DNA of 64,000 nt from Clostridia bacterium. GTDB lineage: Bacteria; Bacillota; Clostridia; Christensenellales; Pumilibacteraceae. Of the stretch, positions 44,781 to 52,914 are shown piece by piece. Below the pieces are notes generated by a model that was given only the letters and a program-made list of their open reading frames with translations, did not search any database and was not told where the DNA came from. A program made the translations under genes and the position numbers. Positions within the stretch are counted from its first letter, which is position 1; each line of letters starts with the position of its first letter. The stretch spans positions 186,001-250,000 of the forward strand of contig JAAWAB010000015.1 of NCBI GenBank assembly GCA_022791915.1, read 5' to 3'.

Positions 44781-45701
44781 ATGTTGAAACGAAAAGACCT
44801 GTTGGGGCTTAAAGACGTTACGCGCGAAGAGATAGAAGAAATTCTTTCCACCGCCGAACAAATGCGCAAGATACTCGACCAAAACGTGAAGAAAACGCCG
44901 CATTTGCAGGGCAAGAACGTGACCACGCTGTTCTATGAGAACAGCACGCGCACGCGCACGTCGTTCGAGTCGGCGGCAAAGATTATGGGCGCAAACGCTA
45001 TCAATATATCGGCGTCGGCGTCCAGCGTATCCAAAGGGGAAACGCTTATCGATACGGGCAAGAATCTCGACGCCCTGCTCACCGACGTGATTATCATACG
45101 CCACCCGATGTCGGGCGCGCCGCACCTACTCGCCAAAAACGTGCGGGCAAGCGTGATAAATGCGGGCGACGGGCTGAACGAGCACCCCACGCAGGCGCTT
45201 TTGGATATCTATACCATGAAAGAAAAGTTCGGCACGTTAGACGGGCTGAAAGTGGTGATTGCGGGCGATATCAAGCACTCGCGCGTGGCGCGCAGTAACA
45301 TATGGGGATTGCGCAAACTGGGCGCGTCGGTTACGGTATGCGCGCCCAAAACGCTGTTGCCTGCCTGCATGGAAGAAATGGACGTTGCGGTAAGTTGTCG
45401 TTTAGACGAGTGCATACGCGACGCCAACGTGGTAATGGGGTTGCGCATGCAGTTGGAGCGGCAACAGGCGGGACTCTTTCCGAGCATTGCCGAATATAAT
45501 GCGTACTACGGCTTAACCGCCGCGCGGCTCAATCTTGCCGACAGCGACGCGATTGTCATGCACCCCGGACCGGTCAACCGCGGCGTGGAACTTACGAGCG
45601 AAGTGGCGGACGGCGAGCAGTCGTACATTCTGCGTCAGGTAACGAACGGACTTGCGGTGCGCATGGCGCTGTTGTTCTTGTTAACGCGCAGTAAGGCATA
45701 G
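44781..45701 (+). CDS. pyrB: Aspartate carbamoyltransferase catalytic subunit
   Basis: The 306-residue enzyme joins carbamoyl phosphate and aspartate in UMP synthesis. Motifs: FYENSTRTRTSFESAA (carbamoyl phosphate site), IIRHPMSGAPHLLA, DGLNEHPTQALLDIYT and MHPGPVNRG. The length is that of the Bacillus-type trimeric enzyme and no pyrI follows. The AAGGAG is 14 bases from this ATG but only 3 from another ATG at 44770, which opens a five-codon frame ending inside pyrB; see findings. Confidence 0.96.
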   Translation: MLKRKDLLGLKDVTREEIEEILSTAEQMRKILDQNVKKTPHLQGKNVTTLFYENSTRTRTSFESAAKIMGANAINISASASSVSKGETLIDTGKNLDALLTDVIIIRHPMSGAPHLLAKNVRASVINAGDGLNEHPTQALLDIYTMKEKFGTLDGLKVVIAGDIKHSRVARSNIWGLRKLGASVTVCAPKTLLPACMEEMDVAVSCRLDECIRDANVVMGLRMQLERQQAGLFPSIAEYNAYYGLTAARLNLADSDAIVMHPGPVNRGVELTSEVADGEQSYILRQVTNGLAVRMALLFLLTRSKA

Positions 45702-45723
45702 GCGGGCGGAAGGAGAATACGAA

Positions 45724-47001
45724 ATGAATTTGCTCATTAAAAACGGAATGGCTGTCGTGGGCGACGCGCTGGAAAAAAAGGATATTTACATCGAAGGCAG
45801 TAAAATCGTTAAAATCGGGAACGACATCGATTGCGCCGCCGACAAGGTGATTGATGCGGAAGGCAAAATCGTCATGCCCGGATTTGTGGACATGCACTGT
45901 CATTTGCGCGAACCCGGACAGGAATACAAAGAAGATATTGCAAGCGGCACGGCGGCGGCGTTACGCGGCGGATTCACGTCGGTTGCTTGCATGCCCAACA
46001 CCGTGCCGCCCATAGATAACGCCGCGCTTGTCAAGTATATCTGCACGCGCGCCGCCGAAGTGGATAACGCCAAGGTGTTTCCCATAGGGTGCATTACCAA
46101 GGGGCAGCAGGGCAAAGAAATAGCCGAAATGGGATTCATGCGTGATGCGGGCGCGGTTGCGTTTTCGGACGACGGCAGACCCGTTTCCGACGGCAACATC
46201 ATGCGCCTTGCGCTCGAATACGCGGCGTCGTTTCAATTATTGCTTATCAGTCACTGCGAAGATAAAGCGCTTGCCGCAAACGGTGTGGCGAACGAAGGAC
46301 TCAACGCCACCATTGCGGGGCTGAAAGGAATCACGCGCGCCGCCGAAGAGAGCATGGTTGCACGTGATATCGTGCTTGCCGAAACGCTGGGTGCCCGCGT
46401 GCACGTCGCACACGTGAGCACCAAGGGGAGCGTGGAACTCGTGCGGCAGGCAAAAGCGCGCGGCGTTGCGGTAACCTGCGAAACGTGCCCGCACTATTTT
46501 TCGGCTACGGACGACGAAATTCTTTCGTATAACACCAATGCCAAAATCAATCCGCCGCTTCGCACGCAGAGCGACGTGGAAGCGATTATAGAAGGCTTGC
46601 GCGACGGAACAATCGACGCGATTGCCACCGACCACGCGCCGCACCACGTCGACGAAAAGAATCTGGAATTTAATCTCGCGCCGTTCGGCACAACGGGGTT
46701 TGAAACAGCGTTTTCGCTCGCGTACACCAATCTGGTGGAAACGGACATCATCGACATTGTAAAACTTTCGCGCTTGATGAGCGCCAATCCCGCGCGGATT
46801 TTGGGAATCGGGTCGGGAACGCTTGCGGTGGGAGAACGCGCCGATATCACCGTGATAGACCCCGAAAAGAGTTTCACGGTAGACAGCGGCAAGTTTGCGT
46901 CCAAAGGAAAAAACAGTCTGTTCAACGGGTGGAAGTTGCACGGCGCCGTTTCGGCGGTGATTGTGGACGGCATGGAAAAGGAGATAAAAAACTATGATTG
47001 A
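45724..47001 (+). CDS. pyrC: Dihydroorotase
   Basis: The 425-residue class I dihydroorotase has the metal site VMPGFVDMHCHLREPGQE (read in parts) and later AIATDHAPHHVDEK, both conserved in the PyrC amidohydrolase family. It closes the dihydroorotate ring in UMP synthesis. AAGGAG lies 7 bases upstream of the ATG. The end overlaps the pyrF start by 8 bases. Confidence 0.96.
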   Translation: MNLLIKNGMAVVGDALEKKDIYIEGSKIVKIGNDIDCAADKVIDAEGKIVMPGFVDMHCHLREPGQEYKEDIASGTAAALRGGFTSVACMPNTVPPIDNAALVKYICTRAAEVDNAKVFPIGCITKGQQGKEIAEMGFMRDAGAVAFSDDGRPVSDGNIMRLALEYAASFQLLLISHCEDKALAANGVANEGLNATIAGLKGITRAAEESMVARDIVLAETLGARVHVAHVSTKGSVELVRQAKARGVAVTCETCPHYFSATDDEILSYNTNAKINPPLRTQSDVEAIIEGLRDGTIDAIATDHAPHHVDEKNLEFNLAPFGTTGFETAFSLAYTNLVETDIIDIVKLSRLMSANPARILGIGSGTLAVGERADITVIDPEKSFTVDSGKFASKGKNSLFNGWKLHGAVSAVIVDGMEKEIKNYD

Positions 47002-47914
47002 CACGCTGATAGAAAAGATTATCGAAAAAAACAATCCTACGGCGGTGGGGCTGGATACGTCGTTCGACTATTTGCCCGACGAAATGAAAACGTGTTGCAA
47101 AACGGCGGAAGACGCGGCAAAGGCGATTACCGAATTCAATGTAACGCTCATCGACCGCATAAAAAACCTTGTGCCCGCCGTAAAAGTGCAGGTGGCATAT
47201 TACGAAATGTACGGCGTGGCGGGCTTGCAAGCGTTTGAAACCACGCTGAAAACGGCGCGCGCAAACGGGTTGGTTGCGATTGCCGATTGCAAGCGCAACG
47301 ACATCGGTTCCACGGCGGCGTGTTACAGCGCGGCGTATCTGGGGCGGAGTAAGATAGGCGATTACGAGTTCACTCCCTTTGAAAGCGATTTTCTCACGGT
47401 AAACGGCTATCTGGGCGCCGACGGACTGGACCCGTTCGTTGCCGATTGCCGCAAATACAACCGCGGTCTGTTCGTGCTGGTAAAAACGTCTAATCCGTCC
47501 AGCGGGCAGTTGCAAGATAAGAAGATGGACGACGGGCGCACGCTTTACGAGCACACGGCAAGTTTGGTAACCGCGTGCGGCAAAGACCTTGTGGGCAAAT
47601 ACGGGTACTCGGATATCGGCGCGGTAATCGGCGCCACGCACCCCGCGCAGGCGGAACGGGTGCGGCGCGAATTTCCCGCTCTGTTTTTCCTGATTCCCGG
47701 CTACGGTGCGCAGGGCGGCAGTGCCGACGGGCTGACCGTATGTTTCGACGATAGGGGGCTGGGGGGAATCGTGAACAATTCGCGCGGCATTATCTGCGCG
47801 TATAAGTCGGAAAAATACAAAGGACAAAGCTACGCGCAGGCGGCGGAAAACGCCGTGATTGCCATGCGCGAAGATATTTACCGCTCGCTGCAAAAAGCGG
47901 GCAAAGCGAGATAA
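46994..47914 (+). CDS. pyrF: Orotidine 5'-phosphate decarboxylase
   Basis: The 306-residue protein is the longer type-2 form of the enzyme, with AVGLDTSFDYLPDEM near the start, the catalytic segment LVAIADCKRNDIGST (Asp-Lys-Asp), and FLIPGYGAQGG for phosphate binding. It makes UMP from OMP. AAAGGAG precedes the ATG, which overlaps the pyrC stop. Confidence 0.95.
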   Translation: MIDTLIEKIIEKNNPTAVGLDTSFDYLPDEMKTCCKTAEDAAKAITEFNVTLIDRIKNLVPAVKVQVAYYEMYGVAGLQAFETTLKTARANGLVAIADCKRNDIGSTAACYSAAYLGRSKIGDYEFTPFESDFLTVNGYLGADGLDPFVADCRKYNRGLFVLVKTSNPSSGQLQDKKMDDGRTLYEHTASLVTACGKDLVGKYGYSDIGAVIGATHPAQAERVRREFPALFFLIPGYGAQGGSADGLTVCFDDRGLGGIVNNSRGIICAYKSEKYKGQSYAQAAENAVIAMREDIYRSLQKAGKAR

Positions 47915-47916
47915 AC

Positions 47917-48681
47917 GTGAAAGATTACGAATTGACGCTCCAAAGCAAGCGACCCGTTTCGCCCGACGTGTGGGAATTTGTCTTTCGTTCGGCAGAAACG
48001 TTGCCCCCCATTCGTTGCGGACAGTTCTTGCACCTGAAAGTGGGCGGGGAATTTCTGCTCCGTCGCCCGTTCTGCATTTATAAGTTCGACGCGCAGTCGG
48101 TGTCGCTGATTGTAGCCGTAGTGGGCGGCGGCACGCGGCGCATGGTACGAATGCGGGAAGGCGAAAAGGCGAAAGCCGTGTTGCCCATAGGTAACGGATT
48201 CACGCTTTCCGAAAACCACCGAAAAATTCTTTTGCTGGGCGGCGGCGTGGGTTGCGCGCCGCTTGTCACCGTTCCCGTTACATATCCCGACCGCGAATAC
48301 GTTTCGTATATCGGATTTTCGGATAAGGGCGCCGTGGCGTTTGAAAATGACTTTTCGGCGTTCGGCAAAACGGTGATTTGCACCGACAACGGCAGTGCGG
48401 GCAGATGCGGCTACGTGACCGACGTCTTGCGCGAAGACATAGAAAAGATTGCCCCCGACGTGATTTTGGTGTGCGGACCCACGCCCATGATGAAGGCGGC
48501 GGCGCGGTTATCGTACGATACGAAGATTCCCGCTTATATGTCGGGCGAAACGCGTATGGGGTGCGGCGTGGGCGCCTGCCTTGTGTGCGCGTGCGCCGTG
48601 AAGAATCCCGACGGCTCGGTATCGAACAAGCGCGCGTGCGTAGACGGTCCCGTTTTCAATTTGGAGGATATTCTGCTGTGA
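47917..48681 (+). CDS. pyrK: Dihydroorotate dehydrogenase electron-transfer subunit
   Basis: The 254-residue protein starts at GTG 47917, 2 bases after the pyrF stop, with only a weak GAG upstream. It has the FAD region (HLKVGGEFLLRRPFCIYKF), an NAD-binding part (KILLLGGGVGCAPL, VCGPTPMMKAA) and the 2Fe-2S cysteine cluster MGCGVGACLVCAC...RACVDGPVF at the C-terminus. PyrK passes electrons from dihydroorotate to NAD in the class 1B enzyme with pyrD, whose GTG overlaps its stop. Confidence 0.95.
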   Translation: MKDYELTLQSKRPVSPDVWEFVFRSAETLPPIRCGQFLHLKVGGEFLLRRPFCIYKFDAQSVSLIVAVVGGGTRRMVRMREGEKAKAVLPIGNGFTLSENHRKILLLGGGVGCAPLVTVPVTYPDREYVSYIGFSDKGAVAFENDFSAFGKTVICTDNGSAGRCGYVTDVLREDIEKIAPDVILVCGPTPMMKAAARLSYDTKIPAYMSGETRMGCGVGACLVCACAVKNPDGSVSNKRACVDGPVFNLEDILL

Positions 48682-49607
48682 GCGAACAGGTAAAAACAAC
48701 GGACACTTCGGTCACGCTGTGCGGCGTGCGGTTCAAAAATCCGATTATCACGGCGAGCGGCACGTTCGGATTCGGTAAGGAATACGCGAATTTTTACGAT
48801 TTGGGCGCGCTCGGCGGCATTTGCACAAAGGGGCTTACCAAAGAAAAGCGGGAAGGGAATCCTTCGCCGCGCATAGCCGAAACGCCTATGGGCATGCTCA
48901 ACAGCGTGGGATTGCAAAATCCGGGCATAGACGGATTTATACAAGAAGACGTCCCCTTTCTCGATACGCTCGATACCGTGGTAATCGCCAACGTGGCGGG
49001 CAGAACGGAAGAGGACTATTGCTACACAGTAGAGAAGGCGAGCGCGCTCGATTGCGTGAAAATGGTGGAACTCAACATCAGCTGTCCCAACGTAAAGGCG
49101 GGCGGCATGGCGTTCGGTGTTTTGCCCGCAAGCGTGGAAAAAATTACGGCGGCGGTCAAAAAACATTGCCGTAAGCCGCTTATGGTAAAACTTTCGCCCA
49201 ACGTGGCAAACATTGCCGACAACGCGCGAGCGGCGGAAAACGGCGGCGCCGACTGTTTGTCGCTTATCAACACGGTGGGCGGCATGGCAATCGACTGGCG
49301 CAAGCGCAAGCCCGTACTTGCCAACGTGTGCGGGGGATTGAGCGGACCCGCCATAAAGCCGATTGCGCTTAAAATGGTGTACGAAACGCACAAAGCGGTG
49401 CAAATTCCCATTGTGGGCATAGGCGGAATCATGACCGCCGACGATATTATGGAATTTTTGGTTGCGGGCGCGTCTGCCGTGCAAGTGGGAAGCGCCAATA
49501 TTTTTGACCCCGAAGCGGCGATAAATCTCGTGAATGAGTTGACAAACCTCATGAAAAAGTGTAATATAAATACGGTGCGCGAAGTAACGGGTTCGTTAAC
49601 GGTGTAA
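48678..49607 (+). CDS. pyrD: Dihydroorotate dehydrogenase class 1B, catalytic subunit
   Basis: The start is GTG at 48678, overlapping the pyrK stop (GTGA), 10 bases after GGAGG. The 309-residue protein has FKNPIITASGTFGFGKE, MLNSVGLQNPG, the active-site segment VELNISCPNVKAGG (Cys base of class 1B), and the FMN phosphate site GIGGIMTADD. It oxidises dihydroorotate to orotate as a partner of PyrK. A TTGACA-17-TAATAT match (49539-49567) lies inside its 3' end and might be an internal promoter for pyrE. Confidence 0.96.
   Translation: MSEQVKTTDTSVTLCGVRFKNPIITASGTFGFGKEYANFYDLGALGGICTKGLTKEKREGNPSPRIAETPMGMLNSVGLQNPGIDGFIQEDVPFLDTLDTVVIANVAGRTEEDYCYTVEKASALDCVKMVELNISCPNVKAGGMAFGVLPASVEKITAAVKKHCRKPLMVKLSPNVANIADNARAAENGGADCLSLINTVGGMAIDWRKRKPVLANVCGGLSGPAIKPIALKMVYETHKAVQIPIVGIGGIMTADDIMEFLVAGASAVQVGSANIFDPEAAINLVNELTNLMKKCNINTVREVTGSLTV
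49539..49567 (+). promoter_or_regulatory. Possible internal promoter before pyrE
   Basis: TTGACA (49539-49544), 17-base spacer, TAATAT (49562-49567), located inside the pyrD coding end and 62 bases before the pyrE ATG. It may be chance. Confidence 0.35.
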
Positions 49608-49628
49608 TCGCGCCCAAAAGGAAAGGGT

Positions 49629-50213
49629 ATGAAGCTGACAAACGAAGAAATACTGCAAGTGTTCGATAAAACGGGCGGCGTGTTGCACGGGCATTTTCTG
49701 CTCACAAGCGGACGTCATTCCGACACGTATATGCAGTGCGCCAAATTGTTCGTGCATCCCCAAGAGAGCGAGCGGCTGTGCAAAGCGCTTGCCGAACAGC
49801 TCACGGAATTTCGGGCGGACGCCGTTGTGTCGCCTGCGGTGGGCGGAATCATTATGGGGTACGAAGTTGCCCGTCAACTCCAAGTGCGCAACTACTTTGC
49901 CGAACGGCAAGACGGAAAAATGACGCTTCGCAGAGGCTTTTCGCTCGATAAGGGCATGCGCGTCCTTGTGGTGGAAGACGTTGTCACCACGGGCGGATCG
50001 GTGAAAGAAGTGATTGCCCTGTGCCGCGACGCGGGCGCCGAAGTGGTTGCCGTGGCGTCTGTTGTAGACCGCAGTAACGGTCAGGTGGATTTCGGCGTGC
50101 CGTACCGCGCGTTGCTATCCATGGAAGTAAAAAGCTATGAGGCGGACGAGTGTCCGTTATGCCGCGAAGGAAAAATTCCCGCCGTAAAGCCGGGTAGCAG
50201 AGGATTGAAATAA
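49629..50213 (+). CDS. pyrE: Orotate phosphoribosyltransferase (Thermus-type)
   Basis: The 194-residue protein has the PRPP loop LVVEDVVTTGGSVKE and GVLHGHFLLTSGRHSDTYMQ (in parts). The extended C-terminus with ADECPLCREGK marks the Thermus-type PyrE subfamily. It converts orotate and PRPP to OMP. GGAAAGG precedes the ATG. With pyrB, C, D, K and F it completes the path from carbamoyl phosphate to UMP. Confidence 0.95.
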   Translation: MKLTNEEILQVFDKTGGVLHGHFLLTSGRHSDTYMQCAKLFVHPQESERLCKALAEQLTEFRADAVVSPAVGGIIMGYEVARQLQVRNYFAERQDGKMTLRRGFSLDKGMRVLVVEDVVTTGGSVKEVIALCRDAGAEVVAVASVVDRSNGQVDFGVPYRALLSMEVKSYEADECPLCREGKIPAVKPGSRGLK

Positions 50214-50234
50214 TTTTTTTTCGGGAGCGAAAAT

Positions 50235-50561
50235 ATGGCAAGAAGAACGAAGAAAACAACTACAACAACCACGCGGGAATATACTGTTCCGCGCATTGTC
50301 AAACAACTTTCGTTTGTTGCGGTGCTACTTATGGGATTGGGTATCGCAATCGGCGTGGTGTTCGGCTGGATAGACGCGCTCGCGTCGGTGGGCGGTTGGA
50401 TTAAAAGCATTGCGATTGCAATCGGATTGATTGCGCTTTGTCTGTATTCGTATTACGAGGCGCGTCGGCACGGAACTACTTGGTTTGTGCTTTGGATTGT
50501 GGCAGTGGTGCTGATTGTTGTGTTTTACATTTTGGGAATGGCACTTCCCAATCCGTTTTAA
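50235..50561 (+). CDS. Small membrane protein (108 aa), function unknown
   Basis: A basic, Thr-rich N-terminus (RRTKKTTTTTTRE) is followed by three transmembrane helices (about residues 24-48, 55-74, 82-102). GGAG sits 9 bases before the ATG. It lies 21 bases after pyrE with no terminator between. The next gene has a similar small layout. I recognise no family. Confidence 0.7.
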   Translation: MARRTKKTTTTTTREYTVPRIVKQLSFVAVLLMGLGIAIGVVFGWIDALASVGGWIKSIAIAIGLIALCLYSYYEARRHGTTWFVLWIVAVVLIVVFYILGMALPNPF

Positions 50562-50623
50562 GTAAATAATTCTATATTTTACGGAACATACTAAATTCAG
50601 GAAAAGGAACGGGAGAAAGATTC

Positions 50624-50941
50624 ATGGCGGCAAAAGCTAAAAAACGGAATTTCATTCAGGCATATTTTTCGGACTTCGGCATTCGGCAAGTGTGCGACTT
50701 TTTGATGGTAGGCGGCGCGATTGTGTTGCTGGTGGGTATTTTCGTGAGCGAAATCGTGATTGCCGTGGGTATGGGTATTTATCTTGCCGCAACCGCATTG
50801 GCTATTTTCCGCAGTGTGCGCGTGCTGTGCGGAAAAATCAATCACCGTTCGCCCGAATATAAAAACGCGATTGTAAACACGGTTATCATGAGTCTGATAT
50901 TCGTGCTCGCATTGTTCGGATTGATTTACGCCATTCTGTAA
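50624..50941 (+). CDS. Small membrane protein (105 aa), function unknown
   Basis: A short basic N-terminus (AAKAKKRNF) precedes two close helices (about 25-45 and 48-65) and a C-terminal helix (about 85-105). GGGAG precedes the ATG. It is the last gene before the terminator at 50964 and probably belongs to the pyr transcript. No family is recognised. Confidence 0.7.
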   Translation: MAAKAKKRNFIQAYFSDFGIRQVCDFLMVGGAIVLLVGIFVSEIVIAVGMGIYLAATALAIFRSVRVLCGKINHRSPEYKNAIVNTVIMSLIFVLALFGLIYAIL

Positions 50942-50963
50942 ATCGAATCCGCACTAAAAAGAC

Positions 50964-51003
50964 AAAAGACGCTTTTCCCATAACGGAAGAGCGTCTTTTT
51001 TGT
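50964..51003. terminator. Bidirectional terminator after pyr gene string
   Basis: AAAAGACGCTTTTCC (50964-50978) pairs with GGAAGAGCGTCTTTT (50985-50999) with one G-U, over a 6-base loop; T runs follow on both strands. It separates the pyr string from the convergent TPR gene. Confidence 0.92.
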
Positions 51004-51047
51004 TTGCGATTCATTGCCGTAAGTCGGATTTCGCAAAAAGAAAAAAA

Positions 51048-51968
51048 TCAGTTTTCGTATGTATCCATGCCTTTAAGCATAAACGCGGCAAGCTCGAACG
51101 AAGGGTCGTTTTGCACGCAACGGGTAAACTCTTCGCGGGCGCCCACGGTGTCCATAAGTCCCAACAGCGTGAGTCCGCGGTAGTAGCGAAAATACTGGTT
51201 TTGCGCCATGCCGATATATTCGTCTATGAGCGAGAGCGTATCTTTTAAGAGCGCCGTGCGTTCGGCAGGGTCGGACGCGCTCGAAAGCGAAACGCGCGCC
51301 GCAATATTCGTTATGGCAATCTGTAAATCGTCGGGGAAGGCGGCAAGCAGTCGTTCGCTGCGTAGCAGAGCGTCGTCGAATTGTCCGAGCGCCAAAAGGC
51401 GTTTGCATTCGGCGGTTTCGCGCGTAATGCCGTGCTCGTCGCGTTCGGCGCAGTAGCGGAGATAGGGCGCATACCATGCCGTGAGCAGTAAAGACGCCCC
51501 CTGTGCCACCAATTCTTCTTCGGTGGGCGGAATGAACACGCTGTAACGCGAGCGTAGCACTTTTTCGTATGTATCGGGCGTTTGCAAAACAGTTGCGATT
51601 TCATCGTAAATCGTTTGCTCGTGCGGCGCCTCGCTCAACAGTACGTAGGCAAACATCAAATACCACATGGTGCGCAACTCCTCGGTGGCGCCGTTCAGCG
51701 TGATAATCGTGCGCGTGAGCACATACAAATCGACTTTGTTCGGCTCGGGCGCGTTCAGGCAATCGTATTTTTTCACAATCGGGTCGGGGTCGGCGGCGTA
51801 GCAGTCGTCGAACATGCACCCGAAACATACGAGCGAATACAGCAAGTCGCGCTTGTCGTCCCGTTCGCTTTTGTCTACGGCGGTATAGGCGAGTTGAATC
51901 GCATAGTCTATGCCCGTGCGGCTTACCGCTCTTTCTTCTTTTTTCTGCGTAGAGTTTTGTTCGTCCAT
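51048..51968 (-). CDS. TPR-like protein of unknown function (306 aa)
   Basis: The protein is all-helical, with no signal or membrane segment. The C-terminal half has tetratricopeptide-like helix pairs (LLALGQFDDALLRSERLLAA, YYRGLTLLGLMDTVGAREEF, with the end F.LAAFMLKGMD). The N-terminal half is Leu/Tyr-rich and unassigned. The -10 box ends 6 bases before the ATG, so the transcript is predicted to be leaderless. TPR proteins mediate protein contacts; the partner is unknown. Confidence 0.72.
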   Translation of the reverse strand: MDEQNSTQKKEERAVSRTGIDYAIQLAYTAVDKSERDDKRDLLYSLVCFGCMFDDCYAADPDPIVKKYDCLNAPEPNKVDLYVLTRTIITLNGATEELRTMWYLMFAYVLLSEAPHEQTIYDEIATVLQTPDTYEKVLRSRYSVFIPPTEEELVAQGASLLLTAWYAPYLRYCAERDEHGITRETAECKRLLALGQFDDALLRSERLLAAFPDDLQIAITNIAARVSLSSASDPAERTALLKDTLSLIDEYIGMAQNQYFRYYRGLTLLGLMDTVGAREEFTRCVQNDPSFELAAFMLKGMDTYEN

Positions 51969-51974
51969 AAAAAC

Positions 51975-52003
51975 AGTATATCATTTCGGGCGGAAAAAGG
52001 AAA
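51975..52003 (-). promoter_or_regulatory. Extended -10 promoter of the TPR gene
   Basis: On the minus strand TATACT (51980-51975) preceded by TGA; the -35 (TTTCCT, 17 bases upstream) is weak, which an extended -10 can offset. The ATG is 6 bases downstream. Confidence 0.6.
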
Positions 52004-52017
52004 GCGTTTGTAAGGGC

Positions 52018-52046
52018 TTGCGTATTGCAATTTTTTTTGTTACAAT
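52018..52046 (+). promoter_or_regulatory. Promoter of the two-component system
   Basis: TTGCGT (52018-52023), 17-base spacer, TACAAT (52041-52046) with extended -10 TG. The leader to the response regulator ATG is about 150 bases and starts near an ATGTAA (52053). Confidence 0.72.
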
Positions 52047-52060
52047 AGAAGTATGTAAAA

Positions 52061-52086
52061 CTTGTTTGCAAGGGGTTGCGAACAAG
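52061..52086. promoter_or_regulatory. 10-bp inverted repeat in the two-component leader
   Basis: CTTGTTTGCA (52061-52070) pairs with TGCGAACAAG (52077-52086), one T-G wobble, over a 6-base loop. No U-tract follows. TTGTAA boxes at 52088 and 52117 lie just downstream. It may be an operator or an RNA fold. Confidence 0.5.
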
Positions 52087-52206
52087 ATTGTAACGTTCGG
52101 GCGTTTGCACATAAAGTTGTAAGTTTCACGAAATTATCACGCGGACACAATGGTAAGCAAACAAAACTCGGTTATAATGAAACAAAGAAAAAGGGAGTGT
52201 ACTGTC

Positions 52207-52869
52207 ATGGCTGTTATTTTGATTGCCGACGACGAAGAGAACATCCGCGCGGTTTTGCGCGAATATGCCGAATTCGAGGGATATTCGGTTCTGGAAGCAA
52301 GCGACGGTATGGACGCGGTGCGCGTTGCCAAAAGCAGTCGCGTCGACCTTGTGATTATGGACGTAATGATGCCCAAGCTCGACGGCTTTTCTGCCGTTAA
52401 GGAAATCCGCAAGGAAAAAGACGTACCCGTCATTATGCTTTCGGCGCGCGTGGAAGAATACGACAAACTGTTCGGATTCGAAATCGGCGCCGACGACTAC
52501 GTTACCAAGCCGTTTTCTCCCAAAGAGGTGATGGCGCGTGTGGGCGCCATATTAAAACGCGGCAAGCGTGCCGAAACGCGCAAGATTGTTTCCGACGGAC
52601 TCACAATCGACATCGCGGGCAGAAACGTGTTTGTAGACGGCGTAAAAGCGGAAATGACGCCCAAAGAATACGAACTGCTGTTCTATCTTGTGGAGAATGC
52701 GGGCATAGCCATTACGCGCGAAAGACTGCTTACCGAAGTGTGGGGGTACGATTTTTACGGCGATGACCGCACGGTAGACACACATATCAAAATGTTGCGC
52801 GCATCGTTAGGTCCTTACCGCGATAAAATCGTTACGTTGCGCGGACTCGGATATAAAATGGAATTGTAA
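52207..52869 (+). CDS. OmpR/PhoB-type response regulator
   Basis: The start is the ATG at 52207, 9 bases after GGGAG; the open frame upstream lacks a good site. The 220-residue protein has a receiver domain (acidic D8 and D9, phosphorylation site D52 in LVIMDVMMPKLDG, conserved VTKPF lysine) and a winged-helix DNA-binding domain (AEMTPKEYELLFYLVENAG, DRTVDTHIKMLRASLG, LRGLGYKMEL). It pairs with the histidine kinase that follows. The stimulus is unknown. Confidence 0.95.
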   Translation: MAVILIADDEENIRAVLREYAEFEGYSVLEASDGMDAVRVAKSSRVDLVIMDVMMPKLDGFSAVKEIRKEKDVPVIMLSARVEEYDKLFGFEIGADDYVTKPFSPKEVMARVGAILKRGKRAETRKIVSDGLTIDIAGRNVFVDGVKAEMTPKEYELLFYLVENAGIAITRERLLTEVWGYDFYGDDRTVDTHIKMLRASLGPYRDKIVTLRGLGYKMEL

Positions 52870-52914
52870 CAGAGGTTTTTGTGACGGAATCTAAAAAGGC
52901 AAAGGTCGGCGTTT

